Source: Megamerina dolium (Eukaryota > Arthropoda > Insecta > Diptera > Megamerinidae). From it: 64,000 nucleotides of DNA. Of the stretch, positions 11,561 to 23,342 are shown one piece after another; positions within the stretch are counted from its first letter, which is position 1; every line of letters begins with the position of its first letter. Where the stretch lies: contig OY978525.1 of NCBI GenBank assembly GCA_963854835.1, forward strand, positions 73,543,628 to 73,607,627. Reading direction: 5' to 3'. A program made the position numbers and the translations under genes. Below the pieces are notes generated by a model that was given only the letters and a program-made list of their open reading frames with translations, was not told where the DNA came from and did not search any database.

Positions 11561-14131
11561 TTCACAGCATATTCAGTGTGTCTTTTCTTTTTAATCGACG
11601 ATGCCCCGTGCTCAGCAACAATTGCCTAGCAAGGGGATTCGGATGATTGTGTAATTTTTAAATGTAGCTTCCGCAGGACATTGCAACTTCCTCAGAAATT
11701 GTGGGTATATTTAAATCTCGATGGATGTTAACGTTCCTCATATACCAAGGCGCGTTTACAATAATTCGCAGACATTTGGATTGTATTCGCTGCAATTTTT
11801 CGATATTTGAGGGAGATGCGGTGCCCCAAAACTGAATACCATAAGTCCAGATTTGCTTCAGGATTGCTTTATATAATAGCACTTTTTATTCGAGATTCAA
11901 CTTTGATCTTTTGTGTAACAGCCAACATAACTGATTAATTTTAAGCTTGATCTGAGTTTTCTTTGCCTCTATGTGATTTTTTCAGGTCAGCCTTCTGTCG
12001 AGGTGAATAACCAAGTACTTTGTTGAAGAACATTGTGGAACTGTTTGGCCATTAATTTTAAGTGGGTGACATGTATCTGGCCTTAGCGTGAAGGTTACAT
12101 GTACGCTCTTTGATTTATTGACTTTTATACGCCATTTTGCTAGCCAGATTTCGAGAGAATCGATATGAGGCTGCAGGAGTTTAGTAGCTTCTATGGGGTT
12201 AGAGCGAGATCACAATATTGCCGTATCATCTGCAAAGGTCGATATAAATGTATAGTTATTGCTGTAGTGTATAAAAGATACAGTAAGGGGCCCAAAACAC
12301 TTCCTTGAGGAACGCCAGCGTGAATATCCAATGGATTTGTTGTGTAATCCTTGTGATGTACGAGAAATTGTCTTTTCGTGAGGTAGCTACTAAGCAATGA
12401 GGAGACATTTGCAGGCAGTAATAGTTTGAGTTTGTAAAGAAAGACAGCTGAGCAATACTTTTTTTCTTCAAAAGTGTTCCTTATCAGAGTTACAATGCGG
12501 TGGACTTGTTCTATTGTGCCGTGCTGTTTTCTAAATCCAAACTGATGTTGAGGAATCAGTTGGTTGAGATTAATAAATGGAGTTATATTCATGACAAGTA
12601 GCTTTTCGAATACTTTAGAAAGTAGAGGCAGGAGGCTGATAGGTCTGTACGATGCAACTTTTGTAGGGTCTTTTCCTGGTTTTGCTATCATAATAATTTT
12701 TGAAATTTTCCAGCATTTGGGATAGTGTTTAATACGAAGGATAGCATTGAAAATGTGCATCAGATGAATTACTGAAGCCGGAGGTAGCTCTTTTATCATT
12801 TTACCGGTAATTTTATCTGGACCAGGTGATTTTTTTGGGTTTAAATCTTTATAAATTGCTTTGAGCGTTATTGAGCAAGGTTGAGAAGTTAATTTTGGTA
12901 ATGAGGACTGTGAAGAGGGTGGATTGGGTGTAAACACACTTTTTAGGTGGTTTGCAAAAGCCAAACCCTTCTCACAGTTGCTTCTAGCTCAATTACCGTC
13001 ACTCAAACGGATGGGGGAATCAGTGAGAATTGGCTGATTTGAGTTTTTTGCTGATTTACACAAAGAGTAGTCTGACGCTTCACCAGGTGTTAATTTCGCT
13101 ATGTGCTCTTCTAACTCTTTGTTGTTTTTATTTTTTAAGGCTTGCTTTAACTTTCGAGTGCAGTGCTGTAGCTGTGTTTTCAGATTCGGTGATCTGAATT
13201 CTTGCCATTGTCTTCGGAGTCTTCTTTTCTGTCTTACTGGAAATTCAATATCGGCTGGTGTGTATGGGCTATAGTTTGATTGCTTGCATACCTTTGTGCA
13301 GGTGGCTGAGCTGAGAGCTAATGAGAGCAGCTGGTTGAATTTTTCGAATGCTGAGTCTACATCGTGTCCATTTTTTAATACAGTACTCAGAGGAAGATGG
13401 GAATTTATATATTTCTTGAATTTTAACCAGTCTATTTTCTTTCTAACGCAATTGCCTTGTGGGCTTGGTGATTTTATAGATATTACCGTGGGTGAGTGGT
13501 CAGATGATAGATCATAATTACACTCTGTGGAGATATTTTCCATCTGCAAACCTTTGGCGACTCTAAAGTCTATGAGATCGGGTATTTTCCTCTTGTCCGT
13601 CGGCCAATATGTCGGTTGACCATTTGAAATAACATCGTAGCCGTGGTTAGTGATGATTGAACATAGTCTTCTGCCTTTTGGAGTTATTAAGCGGGAGCCC
13701 CAGTGAGTGTGTTTGGCGTTGAAATCGCCAGCAACCAAGAATTTGCTACCAAGAGTTGAGAAAAATTCTTTATATTGCTGCTCGGTAATACTGTATCTTG
13801 GGGGACAGTATATTCCAGATATTACTAGTTTAGAGATGTATTCGTCCAGACATATAGATGTTGCTTGCAAGTAGACGCTACTGAAATCTTCGAGAACTTG
13901 ATGTTTTATTCTGCTTTTTATCAATATGGCAGTTTCTCCGCGTACCTTACCATGCGGATGATTTGTGGTGTACAGTTTGTAATATGGTATTTGGTAGCAA
14001 TTTTTGTCAGTGAAATGGGTCTCAGATATTATCATTATATCGATCTGGCTGGATTCAAGGAATTGAATTAGCTCCAAACGGTGCTGGTTTAAGCCGTTGG
14101 CGTTCCAGTGGCATATCTTGAGACAACTCAT
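11561..14131 (-). pseudogene. J1 ORF2: endonuclease and reverse transcriptase
   Basis: The ATG at 14131 overlaps the ORF1 stop as ATGA. The endonuclease domain (14131-12989) shows KICHWNANGL, SETHFTDKN, LVAGDFNAKHTHWG and SSDHSPTV. A TGA at about 12988 separates it from the RT (12964-12191), which has KKSPGPDKITG, SYRPISLLPLLSKVFEKL, QFGFRKQHGT and GVPQGSVLGPLLY. RT motif A is deleted: the frame jumps from SAVFL to YKLKLL, losing the residues (DITQAFDKVWHDGLI in J4) that carry a catalytic Asp. FADD is also off frame. A thumb-like C-terminus lies at 11882-11561. Inactive. Confidence 0.85.
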
Positions 14132-15744
14132 GGTCTGGATAGCAATGTTTGGAGTAACATCGATTGATTTTTCATCATTTCTTGCATCATTGTTTGCATT
14201 GAGTTCATGAATTGGTTCATATTCTGAATTAATGTTTGAAGCAAATGTTCAAGGGTACTTGGCTGTTGTGTGGGCAGTGAGTGTTTCTGCTCATTATTTA
14301 CATTGCTTTGTTGGTGTGGGTTTTGTTTTAAAACACTAGCGTATGAATTGTTTTGATTCTTGTTTGGGATTGCAGAGAAGAATTGTGTTGCATCAATATT
14401 TTGTCTCTTACTTGAGTTGGCTATCTGAGTTTGCTCAACTGGTTTTAGAGGTTGATTGCTAGCGGAGAAATTTAGCTTTAGGGTTGTATATACTGGGCAA
14501 CCTCTATAATTTGCGGTGTGATTACCTCCACAATTGCTGCATTTTTTCATGCTAGCATCGCCTTTAGACTTTGGGCATATGTTTGATTTATGGAGATCTC
14601 CACAAATCACACAAACAGCTGGCAGGGTACAATATGTTTTAGTATGTCCATATTCTTGGCAGTTACTGCACTGAGAAGGTCCAGTTCTCTTATGGGGTTC
14701 TTCGATTGTGATTTTGCGATGCAATAAATATCGAATTTTATATATGGGGTGTACTTCACCTTTTATTAGGGGTTTTGTTTCAGGCTGAAGCTCAATACGA
14801 TATAACGGTTGAGGTATATTGCTCTTGTTGAGAATGTTGAATACTGTTTTGGCTTGAAACCCTTCTTCCTGAAGGGCAAGTTTGATTTCGTTAATGTCAA
14901 CGTTGGGTTCGACGCCTTTGAGTACAACGATTAAGCCCTTACTACTTTTTAGCTGATATGTGTAGTAATTCTTTTTTACAGCATCAAATTCCGCAATTAC
15001 TTTGAGATAATGAGTTTCGCTGTAGATTTGCACTTTCGTTTCCTCAATTTGGTCTTTGCGAATAGGAACAACGTGGAAATTCTTTGGTCCTATAAGACTT
15101 GTAATTCTAGAAATCAACTTATCTGAGTTGCGTTCTCTTAAGAAAATGGGTGGGGGTTTGAAATTTTTCTTGGAGATAATATTTTCGTCACTTTCATCAC
15201 CTGAAAGCAGAGCGTATCTATTTTCCGAACTAATAGGGGCAGTGTTCTGCTTTTGAATTTTTGTTGAATTCATTTGTTTTGAATTTTGTGGACTTCTTTT
15301 TCGCTTTACTACAGTAATGTAGCGATCAATTCCAGTTTGAACAGCAACTGGTTTTTTATTAGTCATCGCACTAGTTGCTTTAACTACTGGGTCATGCACT
15401 TCAGTAGAAGGGCCGTTATTTGTTTGCTTTGATGTTGTAGCTGTTGGTGTTACAGCAGGAGAAGCGCACTGTACACTCCACGGTATAGAGGGAGATAGTA
15501 TATCACGGGAGAACAAATTTTTTTTTGTCTGTATTTCTTGTTGTTGCAAATTTTGATGTAGTGAGGAATATGTGCAGGCAAAAGATTTGCACTGTTACTT
15601 TCACTTATGCAGTATGTATCAACTGTTTTTTTTTTTGATGATGCACTTATCGGGAGGGGTTTGCGCGGGTGATTGCAAATTATTGTTTCCACACACATTA
15701 ACAGGCGATTGCCGTTGCCGGAGAGGAGAGCGCTGAACACTCAT
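14128..15744 (-). pseudogene. J1 ORF1: nucleic-acid-binding Gag-like protein
   Basis: The start ATG is at 15744 by comparison with J4; a frameshift in an A-run near 15630 leaves the open part 15549-14128 (473 codons). A PRE_C2HC-type domain is followed by three zinc knuckles (CSNCQEYGHTKTYC, CVICGDLHKSNIC, CSNCGGNHTANYRGC) and a Gln/Met-rich C-terminus. Such ORF1 proteins coat LINE RNA. The stop overlaps the ORF2 start. Confidence 0.85.
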
Positions 15745-15989
15745 ATTACAAACAAAATGTTTGCAAACGATATTATTATTTTTTTATTTTCTTTGATTTT
15801 AATGTTCTTTATGCTTATTTGTATTTGCAATAAAAAAAATCACAGAAATAACTCCTTGAGTTTTCTTAGCGTCTTTTCGCAATATATTTAAATTTTTTTT
15901 TACCGAAATCAATCACTTTTCCGATTCTATAAAAGGAGAGATCCATTAAAGATGTGACGCGAATATTTTAAATCATCCAGTACACTTAG

Positions 15990-17140
15990 GTTGCTGCGGA
16001 ACCTTATCTATCTTGTATGCAATGCAGCTGGTAAGGCATCGTCCCAACTTATGTTTAATTGCCAAAGTTCCTGGACAAACACTTTGGCTGTTACTATGAC
16101 TGGTGCAACAATTCCCAAAGGATCGAAAAGTCTGGTTAAATCTGAAGTAATAGATCGCTTTGTGACTACCTTTATTGGATCTAGTCTTGCTTTAACGCAA
16201 AATTGGTCAGATTTTGGTAACCATAATAATCCCAATGTTTTAATTGAATCGTTGTTAGTGTTGGTGAAGTCTAATTTTACTGCTTGTTCGTCTCGAGAAA
16301 TGTTTTGTTGAAGTTGTGGATGATATGCACACCATTTCTGTAAGTTGAAACCATGCTTCTTTAAGATGTGTATGAGTTGCTGTTGTGTCGTTATCAGATT
16401 GTCTGATAGTCCATCGCCCTAGTCCATCGTCAACGTATAAATTGTGCTACAGAATCTGAGGTCCCAATGGAAAATCATTAGCATTTTTGATCGCGATATT
16501 TTGTAGGTATATTGTTACAAGATATGGAGCTGCTCGTGTTCCATAAGTAACAGTAACCGTCTTGAGTTGGTAATGAAATCTAGGTGCTGTTGGATGATTT
16601 CTCCACATGATGATTTGATACCGCTGATCTTCTGGATGAATTAGATTTCGAGGATACATTTTCTCAATGTCAGTGGTACAAACACAACGTGGCAAACGAA
16701 AGCGAAGAAAAATGGAGAATAATTCACTTTGACAGTTGAACCTGTGTACATCAAATCGTTGTTTTGGCCGAGGCGTCAACTACTACTCGAAGTTTGGTTG
16801 TAGTGCTGTCAGCACTAGTCAGTATCTCTGATGGTTTGGAGTTGTTTCTAATCTTCCTACTTAGAATCCAACCAAGTTTTCTATTTTGCAGGACTGGGAG
16901 ATTAGTGGAGAGGTTGATTTGTCCAATAGTCATTAGATTAAAATATAATTCAGCACCAAGCAGGATTTTAACTTGCCCTTGTTGATGAAATTCTGGATCT
17001 GCTAGTTGAATATTGGTAGGAATGGACCAGGTAGAGATATCAAGGTTGTTGTTCGGCTTGGCAAAAACGATGGTTGGAAGTACAAACGCTTCTAAGTGAG
17101 TTGAAAAGCAGTTGTCCAAAGATTGTAATTTGACATTCAC
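15990..17140 (-). pseudogene. BEL-A pol: protease-associated domain and reverse transcriptase
   Basis: 17140-16751 carries the DUF1758 region (LADPEFHQQGQVKILLGAE, KLGWILSRKI), then directly TKLRVVVDASAK, so the stretch usually between them is deleted. 16779-16447 has the RT motif A block TTDIEKMYPRN and RTAAPYL-type sequence. Downstream, after several stops, 16235-16008 matches the RT-RNase H connection (LTRLFDPLGIVAPVIVTAK). Sequence then ends near J1. Many stops and shifts; inactive. Confidence 0.8.
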
Positions 17141-18897
17141 CCGTTGAGTGGATCTTTTTTAGCCTTTCCGATGCCTTCAATGAATAGTGATACGTCAATT
17201 TGGAGTATGGACAATCTTTTGATGAGGCCCTCGCAGACAATATTTATTTTTGAAACGGAGTCTAATACTGCTCTGAATTCACCTGATCTTCCACAAACTG
17301 TCGTAATTAATATTTTTGCTGTCGCAAATAAGACGTAACCTTTGCATGGTGGCAAGGTGTTGGCCGATGTTGATATTACTGCTATTTTAGAATCTGTTAG
17401 CCTTATCACTGTGTTGGGTGCCGATGTTTGGTTCGATTTTGGAGCGTCGCATCTGCTGTCTAAGTACAGGAATGAATTGTGTTTCTTGTAGCACTTAGAG
17501 CAGGATCTTGCCTGCCTAAAACAATTGACACATACTTTATTTTTTTGCACACAATTCAATCTTTCTGATGTGGATAATTCCAAAAATTTTTTGCAGAAAC
17601 ACAAAGAATGGGAACTGATGCTGCATAATTTGCATTTATTGTTGAACTTCTGCGTGGTTGCAGCTGTAGTAAATGCTCCTTGTGTTTTTTCTTTGTGCCC
17701 GATAGCTTCCATTAATTGGAATTGTACTTCGAGGAAGGTCAAAAAGTGTTTGATATGCTGAGGATTTGAAAGTTATCTTTCATACAAAATGTGGATGCCT
17801 CTATCTAATTTTTTGACTAGTATGTGTACTATCATGGGATCCCTAGAAGTTGTGTCGATCCCAATATTGTTTAATGCGTGTAAGCATTCTTTTGTTGAGT
17901 CATGTAGCTGCTTAATGCCTGCAGCTGACAAAGAGGCAGAAGGTTGATCTAGTAGCAGTTGTATTAACGAAGCGAGAAGAATCCGTTGATTGTATCCTCC
18001 TTGGAATAGCTTCCAAGCAGTTGTGTAATATTCAGCTGTGGCTGAAAGATGGCAGATCCATTTTTCAGCTTCCCCTCCAAAGTTAGATTTGAGGTACCAT
18101 ATATTTTGTATAGCAGGTAGTTGTTGCTTGTTTCTAATATCGAGAACAAATCAAAAAATGCTCGCCATTTAGGTAATCTCCATTAAATCTTGGAAGAGTA
18201 ATTTTAGGCAGTGGTAGATTACTATTTTGTGCAGGTCCGAAGTTTTGTGGTACATTATTGGACGTCAAAGAAAAATTGTTGATTACCATTTCTTCAAGAT
18301 CTTGTATGACTCCATGTCGTATCCCTTCTTCAAAGGATCTTGAACCGATTCCCATATTATGAAATGCATATCTTGAATCTGCCCCCAAAGTGCTTCTTTT
18401 AGCTTCATATTCGAAGCAGTCGGATCTTGAATGAGTTATCGTTTCAGTGAGTGCATCATCACAATTGGTCTTCTAACCGAAGGAATTGTTGAGAGGAGAG
18501 GTGCAATTGTGTCGCTGTTATGTGCTATAGTTGTCCTGATTGACACAGTGGGCTTTTCGACTGCTGGGTTATTTGAAGTTTCCAAAATGACTGATTCAAA
18601 TATTCCTCGGTACTTTTATGTAAGTTCCGATATTTTGTCGTGGTAAGATTCGGTGAAATATTTGTGGTCTGTTGGAGTGTTATCGAGACACCGTAACTTG
18701 TTATCGGTAGTTTCGAATTCAGACCATGCCATATCTAACCTTAGGAGCCGTTCCTCATAGTACTCGATAGTCCTTCTGGAGGCTGAATTCTTTTTGACGT
18801 TACGGATAATGCTCTCTATGAGTTCACTAGTTGTGCGCTGGCATTCTGTCAATTAATTGAATGAAGTCATATCCGAGTCTTCTTTAGAAGTTGCCAT
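17137..18897 (-). pseudogene. BEL-A gag and aspartic protease
   Basis: The first ATG is at 18897, broken by a stop 14 codons in; the frame continues with SRRTIEYYEERLLRLDMAW, the coiled N-terminus of BEL/Pao Gag. LPLPKITLPRFNGDY starts the DUF1759 capsid-like region (18388-18134, continued in other frames to 17760). 17742-17137 holds zinc-knuckle cysteines (CKLCSISSHSLCFC, CVNCF, CSKC) and the retropepsin. Its active-site triplet reads DSV (AVLDSVSKINIV) instead of DSG, so the protease would be dead even without the frameshifts. Confidence 0.82.
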
Positions 18898-19016
18898 TTT
18901 TCAGATTATTGTTGAGTACGTTGATGAAACCCTGGATGTGTCCTTTGGATTATACTTTGCGTCCTTCAGAATAACTTCAGGCAGCTACAGATTCCCTGCG
19001 GATACACATACTAAGG

Positions 19017-19037
19017 TACTCGTCGGGGTGACCAAAA
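19017..19037 (-). promoter_or_regulatory. BEL-A tRNA primer-binding site (putative)
   Basis: Directly inside the 5' LTR the minus strand reads TTTTGGTCACCCCGACGAG. TGG just past the LTR is complementary to a tRNA CCA end, as expected for minus-strand priming. Which tRNA is not decided here. Confidence 0.55.
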
Positions 19038-19201
19038 TGTTACGTCTAGCAATGCAAAAACAAGCGTTTCGCTCGGAGTGCTCTAGACTTCGTAACTTGT
19101 TATCGAAGAAAGTAAACACAGGCACTTGAACCTGGATTACTTATGCCAAGAACAGAATGAAGAACTTAGTGAAATGCACTATGGATGTAGTTCAATTGAC
19201 A
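19038..19201 (-). repeat. BEL-A 5' LTR
   Basis: 164 bp, partner of 9988-10151, with the same TG...CA ends. Followed on the right by GATGG and the interrupted mariner. Confidence 0.9.
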
Positions 19202-19397
19202 GATGGTTTCTGGCACAACGACCGATTTTGGACGATCTTCACGAAATTCGTTATAAATTGTCTGTATGAGGACGATCGAAGCACTGTTGTTGAGATAATT
19301 CGTTTCGAAAATCGCAAAAATTCATAGCTCGAAAATGTCACGAGTTAAATCCATTTTTTGACCGAGATGAATTTTTCAAGTCACTGTAAACAACACA
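19202..19397 (-). pseudogene. Mariner transposase, N-terminal part, right of BEL-A
   Basis: The minus strand reads YNEFREDRPKSVVVPETI up to the BEL-A LTR, the mariner helix-turn-helix region ('GRPKSV..PE.I'). It is the partner of 9650-9987. Upstream residues are poorly kept and contain stops. The start of the element is not clear and merges with the SINE fragment at 19398. Confidence 0.65.
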
Positions 19398-19520
19398 CTG
19401 TCGGCAAGCAATTGGCAATTCTTCTGACAGTAACAACATGCCATGAAAAAGCTTCTAAAAGAACTCTGTGACAAAGCTCTGAAAAAGTGATGTCGCAAGG
19501 GTTCTGCCATTCGGAACTGC
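19398..19520 (+). mobile_element. SINE fragment (third copy of the tRNA-derived family)
   Basis: From CTGTCGGCAAGCAATTGGCA to about CATTCGGAACT it matches the central part of the SINEs at 28194 and 41700. The tRNA-like head with A and B boxes and the 3' end are missing. Confidence 0.65.
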
Positions 19521-19597
19521 AGTGGCCGGTCAGAAAACTGGTTAATATTCTTAAACTCTTCTTGGACAAGCTAATGCAAAATCCAAATCTTTTGCAG

Positions 19598-20130
19598 TTA
19601 TATCTGCCCAAAAGTATTTTGGATTGTCTTAGCCTTGAGTGGCCTATGAAGAGTGTCTATCTCTTTTGCCGTTCTTGTTCTCTTAACTGCCTTTGCCCTT
19701 ACTCCTTTTCCTATACCACAAAAAGATTCTGGCCCAGTCATTTTCGTAGAGGCTACTTTCTGAGTATTTGGCTCTAGGTCCGTATATCCCAGCCCCTGTC
19801 CCACTTTGAATCTTTGAACCGTCAGTGTACCACATAATTGCGCGTTTCTTAAGAGTTTTGAAGGGTTGAAATGTATTTAATGCCCCTTCAAGTCTACTGA
19901 GAGATGATTTCCACCGATAATTTCTTGTTTCCAGCATTGGGTTTGTTTGGTCGAAACTTATATCGACTGGTCTCTTCTGCAATATATTCTGGAAAACGTG
20001 TCCTGAATAACAGCGGTGCCCTTTCTATATTGTTTGTGGTATAATTACCATCCACCGTTTCTAGGGACATTAACATATTTGGTCTAGCTTTCGCTAGACA
20101 TGTAAAGTCTATTGGCTCGCATCGATTGGT
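19598..20130 (-). pseudogene. LINE RNase H fragment
   Basis: The minus strand reads KKRAIMWYTDGSKIQSGTGA, a clear RNase HI opening block, followed after a frameshift by KMTGPESFCGIGKGVRAKAV. The upstream piece (20076-19894) reads RPNMLMSLETVDGN. Non-LTR pol genes with RNase H (I, LOA, R1-like groups) carry this; the exact clade is not settled. Short and frameshifted. Confidence 0.6.
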
Positions 20131-20896
20131 AAGATCTTGCCAACAAAGTAAAAACAGTGAAGGTGCAGTATATTCATGGTATAAAAGTGGTGCACAAATT
20201 GGCTACGCATTGTGGCTATATTCAGCATACTTGTATACATATCAGACTAATATACCACTTGAAATTTAAAAATAATCCGGTACACCTGGCCATATAAATA
20301 TTTACATATATATCTTTTAATACTTAAAAAAAATATATAAAGAAAATAATAACATACTCACCTGCGATGTTGTACATTTATTTTTAACTCTTGGCGGGAA
20401 AAGGCAATTTTTGTTGTACGACGTACTCGTTAATTTGCCTTAGACCTACATATATAGAGTGAATACATATTGGCTAAAACCTTTGGTTGGCCATTTTCAC
20501 ATCATTTGATAACAATTCGAAAAAGATACCTGTTTTTGGTTTTTGTTTGTGTATTCCCAATATAAATTCAGGTGTGTATGTACATACGTACATACATACT
20601 TACATGATATTGCTTTTAGTTATTGGTGTTCGACCAAAGAAGAATAACAAAAGCAATTTTATGCACTCTACTTTTTCTTGTTCTCGTACATACATACATA
20701 TATATAATATTGGTCTCAATTTTCGCTATGTCTTACAACTCTGAGTTTGGCTACTTCTCGCGAATTTACGAATTGACACAGTACAACGTACCGTATAATT
20801 ATTACAGGAACTCTGTATTGAACACTCTATCGAACTCAATAAATATGCATACGTATTGACCAGCTCTCCTAATCTCGGCACTTATCACATTACAAC
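20131..20896. other. No recognisable feature
   Basis: AT-rich DNA with short ACATACATAC-type runs near 20580-20605 and 20688-20705. ORFs of 78-85 codons here lack any domain. Confidence 0.45.
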
Positions 20897-20905
20897 GTAT
20901 TGTGT

Positions 20906-20907
<2 letters not shown>
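20897..20907. repeat. Target-site half 'X' beside J2 3' end
   Basis: GTATTGTGTAA (TTACACAATAC in J2 orientation) directly abuts the J2 poly(T). The same 11-mer is found at the 5' end of J4 (36309-36319), not at the 5' end of J2. Confidence 0.75.
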
Positions 20908-20944
<37 letters not shown>

Positions 20945-21075
20945 GCTTTTTTATTGAATCTTTCTAAAATTACTTAGAAACTAACAATATGTAATCAAAT
21001 CTTACAAACTAAATAAAATTATGTGATATTCCCAACCTTCCATCACAATTTGTTGAGTCACGAGGTATAGCAATT

Positions 21076-23342
21076 TCACAGCATATTCAGTGTGTCTTTT
21101 CTTTTTAATCGACGATGCCCCGTGCTCAGCAACAATTGCCTAGCAAGGGGATTCGGATGACTGTGTAATTTTTGAATGTAGCTTCTGCAAGACATTGCAA
21201 CTTCCTCAGAAATTGTGGGTACATTTAAATCTCGATGGATGTTAACGTTCCTCATATACCAAGGCGCGTTTACAATAATTCGCAGACACTTGGATTGTAT
21301 TCGCTGCAATTTTTCGATATTTGAGGGAGATGCGGTGCCCCAAAACTGAATACCATAAGTCCAGATTAGCTTCAGGATTGCTTTATATAATAGCACTTTG
21401 TATTCGAGATTCAACTTTGATCTTTTGTGTAACAGCCACCATAACTGATTAATTTATATCAATGAATATCCAATGGATTTGTTGTGTAATCCTTGTGATG
21501 TACAAGAAATTGTCTTTTCGTGAGGTAGCTACTAAGCAATGAGGAGACATTTGCAGGCAGTAATAGTTTGAGTTTGTAAATAAGGCCATCGTGCCATACT
21601 TTATCGAAAGCTTGAGTGATATCAAGAAAGACAGCTGAGCAATACTTTTTTTCTTCAAAAGTGTTCCTTATCAGAGTTACAATGCGGTGGACTTGTTCTA
21701 TTGTGCCGTGCTGTTTTCTAAATCTAAACTGATGTTGAGGAATCAGTTGGTTGAGATTAATAAATGGAGTTATATTCATGACAAGTAGCTTTTCGAATAC
21801 TTTAGAAAGTAGAGGCAGGAGGCTGATAGGTCTGTACGATGCAACTTTTGTAGGGTCTTTTCCTGGTTTTGCTATCATAATAATTTTTGAAGTTTTCCAG
21901 CATTTGGGGTAGTGTTTAATACGAAGGATAGCATTGAAAATGTGCATGAGATGAATTACTGAAGCCGGAGGTAGCTCTTTTATCATTTTACCGGTAATTT
22001 TATCTGGACCAGGTGATTTTTTTGGGTTTAAATCTTTATAAATTGCTTTGAATATGTCCTTTTTTTTTATTTTGAGCGTTACTGAGCATGGTTGAGAAGT
22101 TAATTTTAGTAATGAGGACTGTGAAGAGGGTGGATTGGGTGTAAACACACTTTTTAGGTGGTTTGCAAAAGCCAAACCCTTCTCACAGTTGCTTCTAGCC
22201 CAATTACCGTCACTCAAACGGATGGGGGAATCAGTGAGAATTGGCCGATTTGAGTTTTTTGCTGATTTCCACAAAGAGTAGTCTGACGCTTCACCAGGTG
22301 TTAATTTCGCTATGTGCTCTTCTAACTCTTTGTTGTTTTTATTTTTTAAGGCTTGCTTTAACTTTCGAGTGCAGTGCTGTAGCTGTGTTTTCAGATTCGG
22401 TGATCTGAATTCTTGCCATTGTCTTCGGAGTCTTCTTTTCTGTCTTACTAGCAATTCAATATCGGCTGGTGTGTATGGGCTATAGTTTGATTGCTTGCAT
22501 ACCTATGTGCAGGTGGCTGAGCTGAGAGCTAATGAGAGCAGCTGGTTGAATTTTTCGAGTGCTGAGTCTACATCGTGTCCATTTCTTAATACAGTACTCA
22601 GAGGAAGATGGGAATTTATATATTTCTTGAATTTTAACCAGTCTATTTTCTTTCTAACGCAATTGCCTTGGGGGCTTGGTGATTTTATAGATATTACCGT
22701 GGGTGAGTGGTCAGATGATAGATCATAATTACACTCTGTGGAGATATTTTCCATCTGCAAACCTTTGGCGACTCCAAAGTCTATGAGATCGGGTATTTTC
22801 CTCTTGTCCGTCGGCCAATATGTCGGTTGACCATTTGAAATAACATCGTAGCCGTGGTTAGTGATGATTGAACATAGTCTTCTGCCTTTTGGAGTTATTA
22901 AGCGGGAGCCCCAGTGAGTGTGTTTGGCGTTGAAATCGCCAGCAACCAGGAATTTGCTACCAAGAGTTGAGAAAAATTCTTTATATTGCTGTTCGGTAAT
23001 ACTGTATCTTGGGGGACAGTATATCGCAGATATTACTAGCTTAGAGATGTATTCTTCCAGACATATAGATGTTGCTTGCAAGTAGACGCTACTGAAATCT
23101 TCGAGAACATGATGTTTTATTCTGCTTTTTATCAATATGGCAGTTCCTCCGCGTGCCTTACCATGCGGATGATTTGTGGTGTACAGTTTGTAATATGGTA
23201 TTTGGTAGCAATTTTTGTCAGTGAAATGGGTCTCAGATATCATCATTATGTCGATTTGGTTGGCTGCAAGGAATTGAATTAGCTCCAAACGGTGCTGGCT
23301 TAAGCCGTTGGCGTTCCAGTGGCATATCTTGAGACAACTCAT
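21076..23342 (-). pseudogene. J2 ORF2: endonuclease and reverse transcriptase
   Basis: ATG at 23342; endonuclease 23342-22503 (KICHWNANGLSQH, SETHFTDKN, VAGDFNAKHTHWG, SSDHSPTV). A break near 22500 shifts frame. The RT piece 22454-21459 keeps motif A (FLDITQAFDKVWHDGL) and, unlike J1, J3 and J4, reads GNWARSN through the endonuclease-RT linker with no stop. It then jumps from NPLDIH to the thumb region INQLWWL, losing VPQGSVLGP and FADD. The C-terminus (21414-21076) ends KRKDTLNML. Confidence 0.87.

Larger units (their letters stand above)
11423..15932 (-). mobile_element. Jockey-clade LINE copy J1
   Basis: About 4.5 kb, with two ORFs on the minus strand. It is the same family as J2 (20908), J3 (31038) and J4 (36320). 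The 3' end stops at AAGCTTG without a poly(A) tract, and the 5' end lacks about 35 bp that J2 and J4 have. No target duplication is visible, and BEL-A coding sequence for RNase H and integrase core is missing at the junction. Confidence 0.88.
9988..19201 (-). mobile_element. BEL-A: BEL/Pao LTR retrotransposon, defective, with Jockey insertion
   Basis: Near-identical 164-bp LTRs (9988-10151, 19038-19201) begin TG and end CA on the minus strand and are flanked by the 5-bp duplication GATGG (9983-9987, 19202-19206). On the minus strand the order is PBS, gag, protease, RT, [Jockey J1 where RNase H and integrase core should be], integrase tail, DUF5641-like end, env-like ORF, 3' LTR. Without J1 it is about 4.7 kb, well short of a usual 6-9 kb BEL element, so large parts are deleted. 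The env-like ORF recalls the roo group. Confidence 0.9.

Noticed and set aside
9988..19201. Active endogenous retrovirus
   Set aside because: The protease triplet is DSV, the RNase H/integrase core is missing, and gag, pol and env-like parts all have stops or frameshifts.
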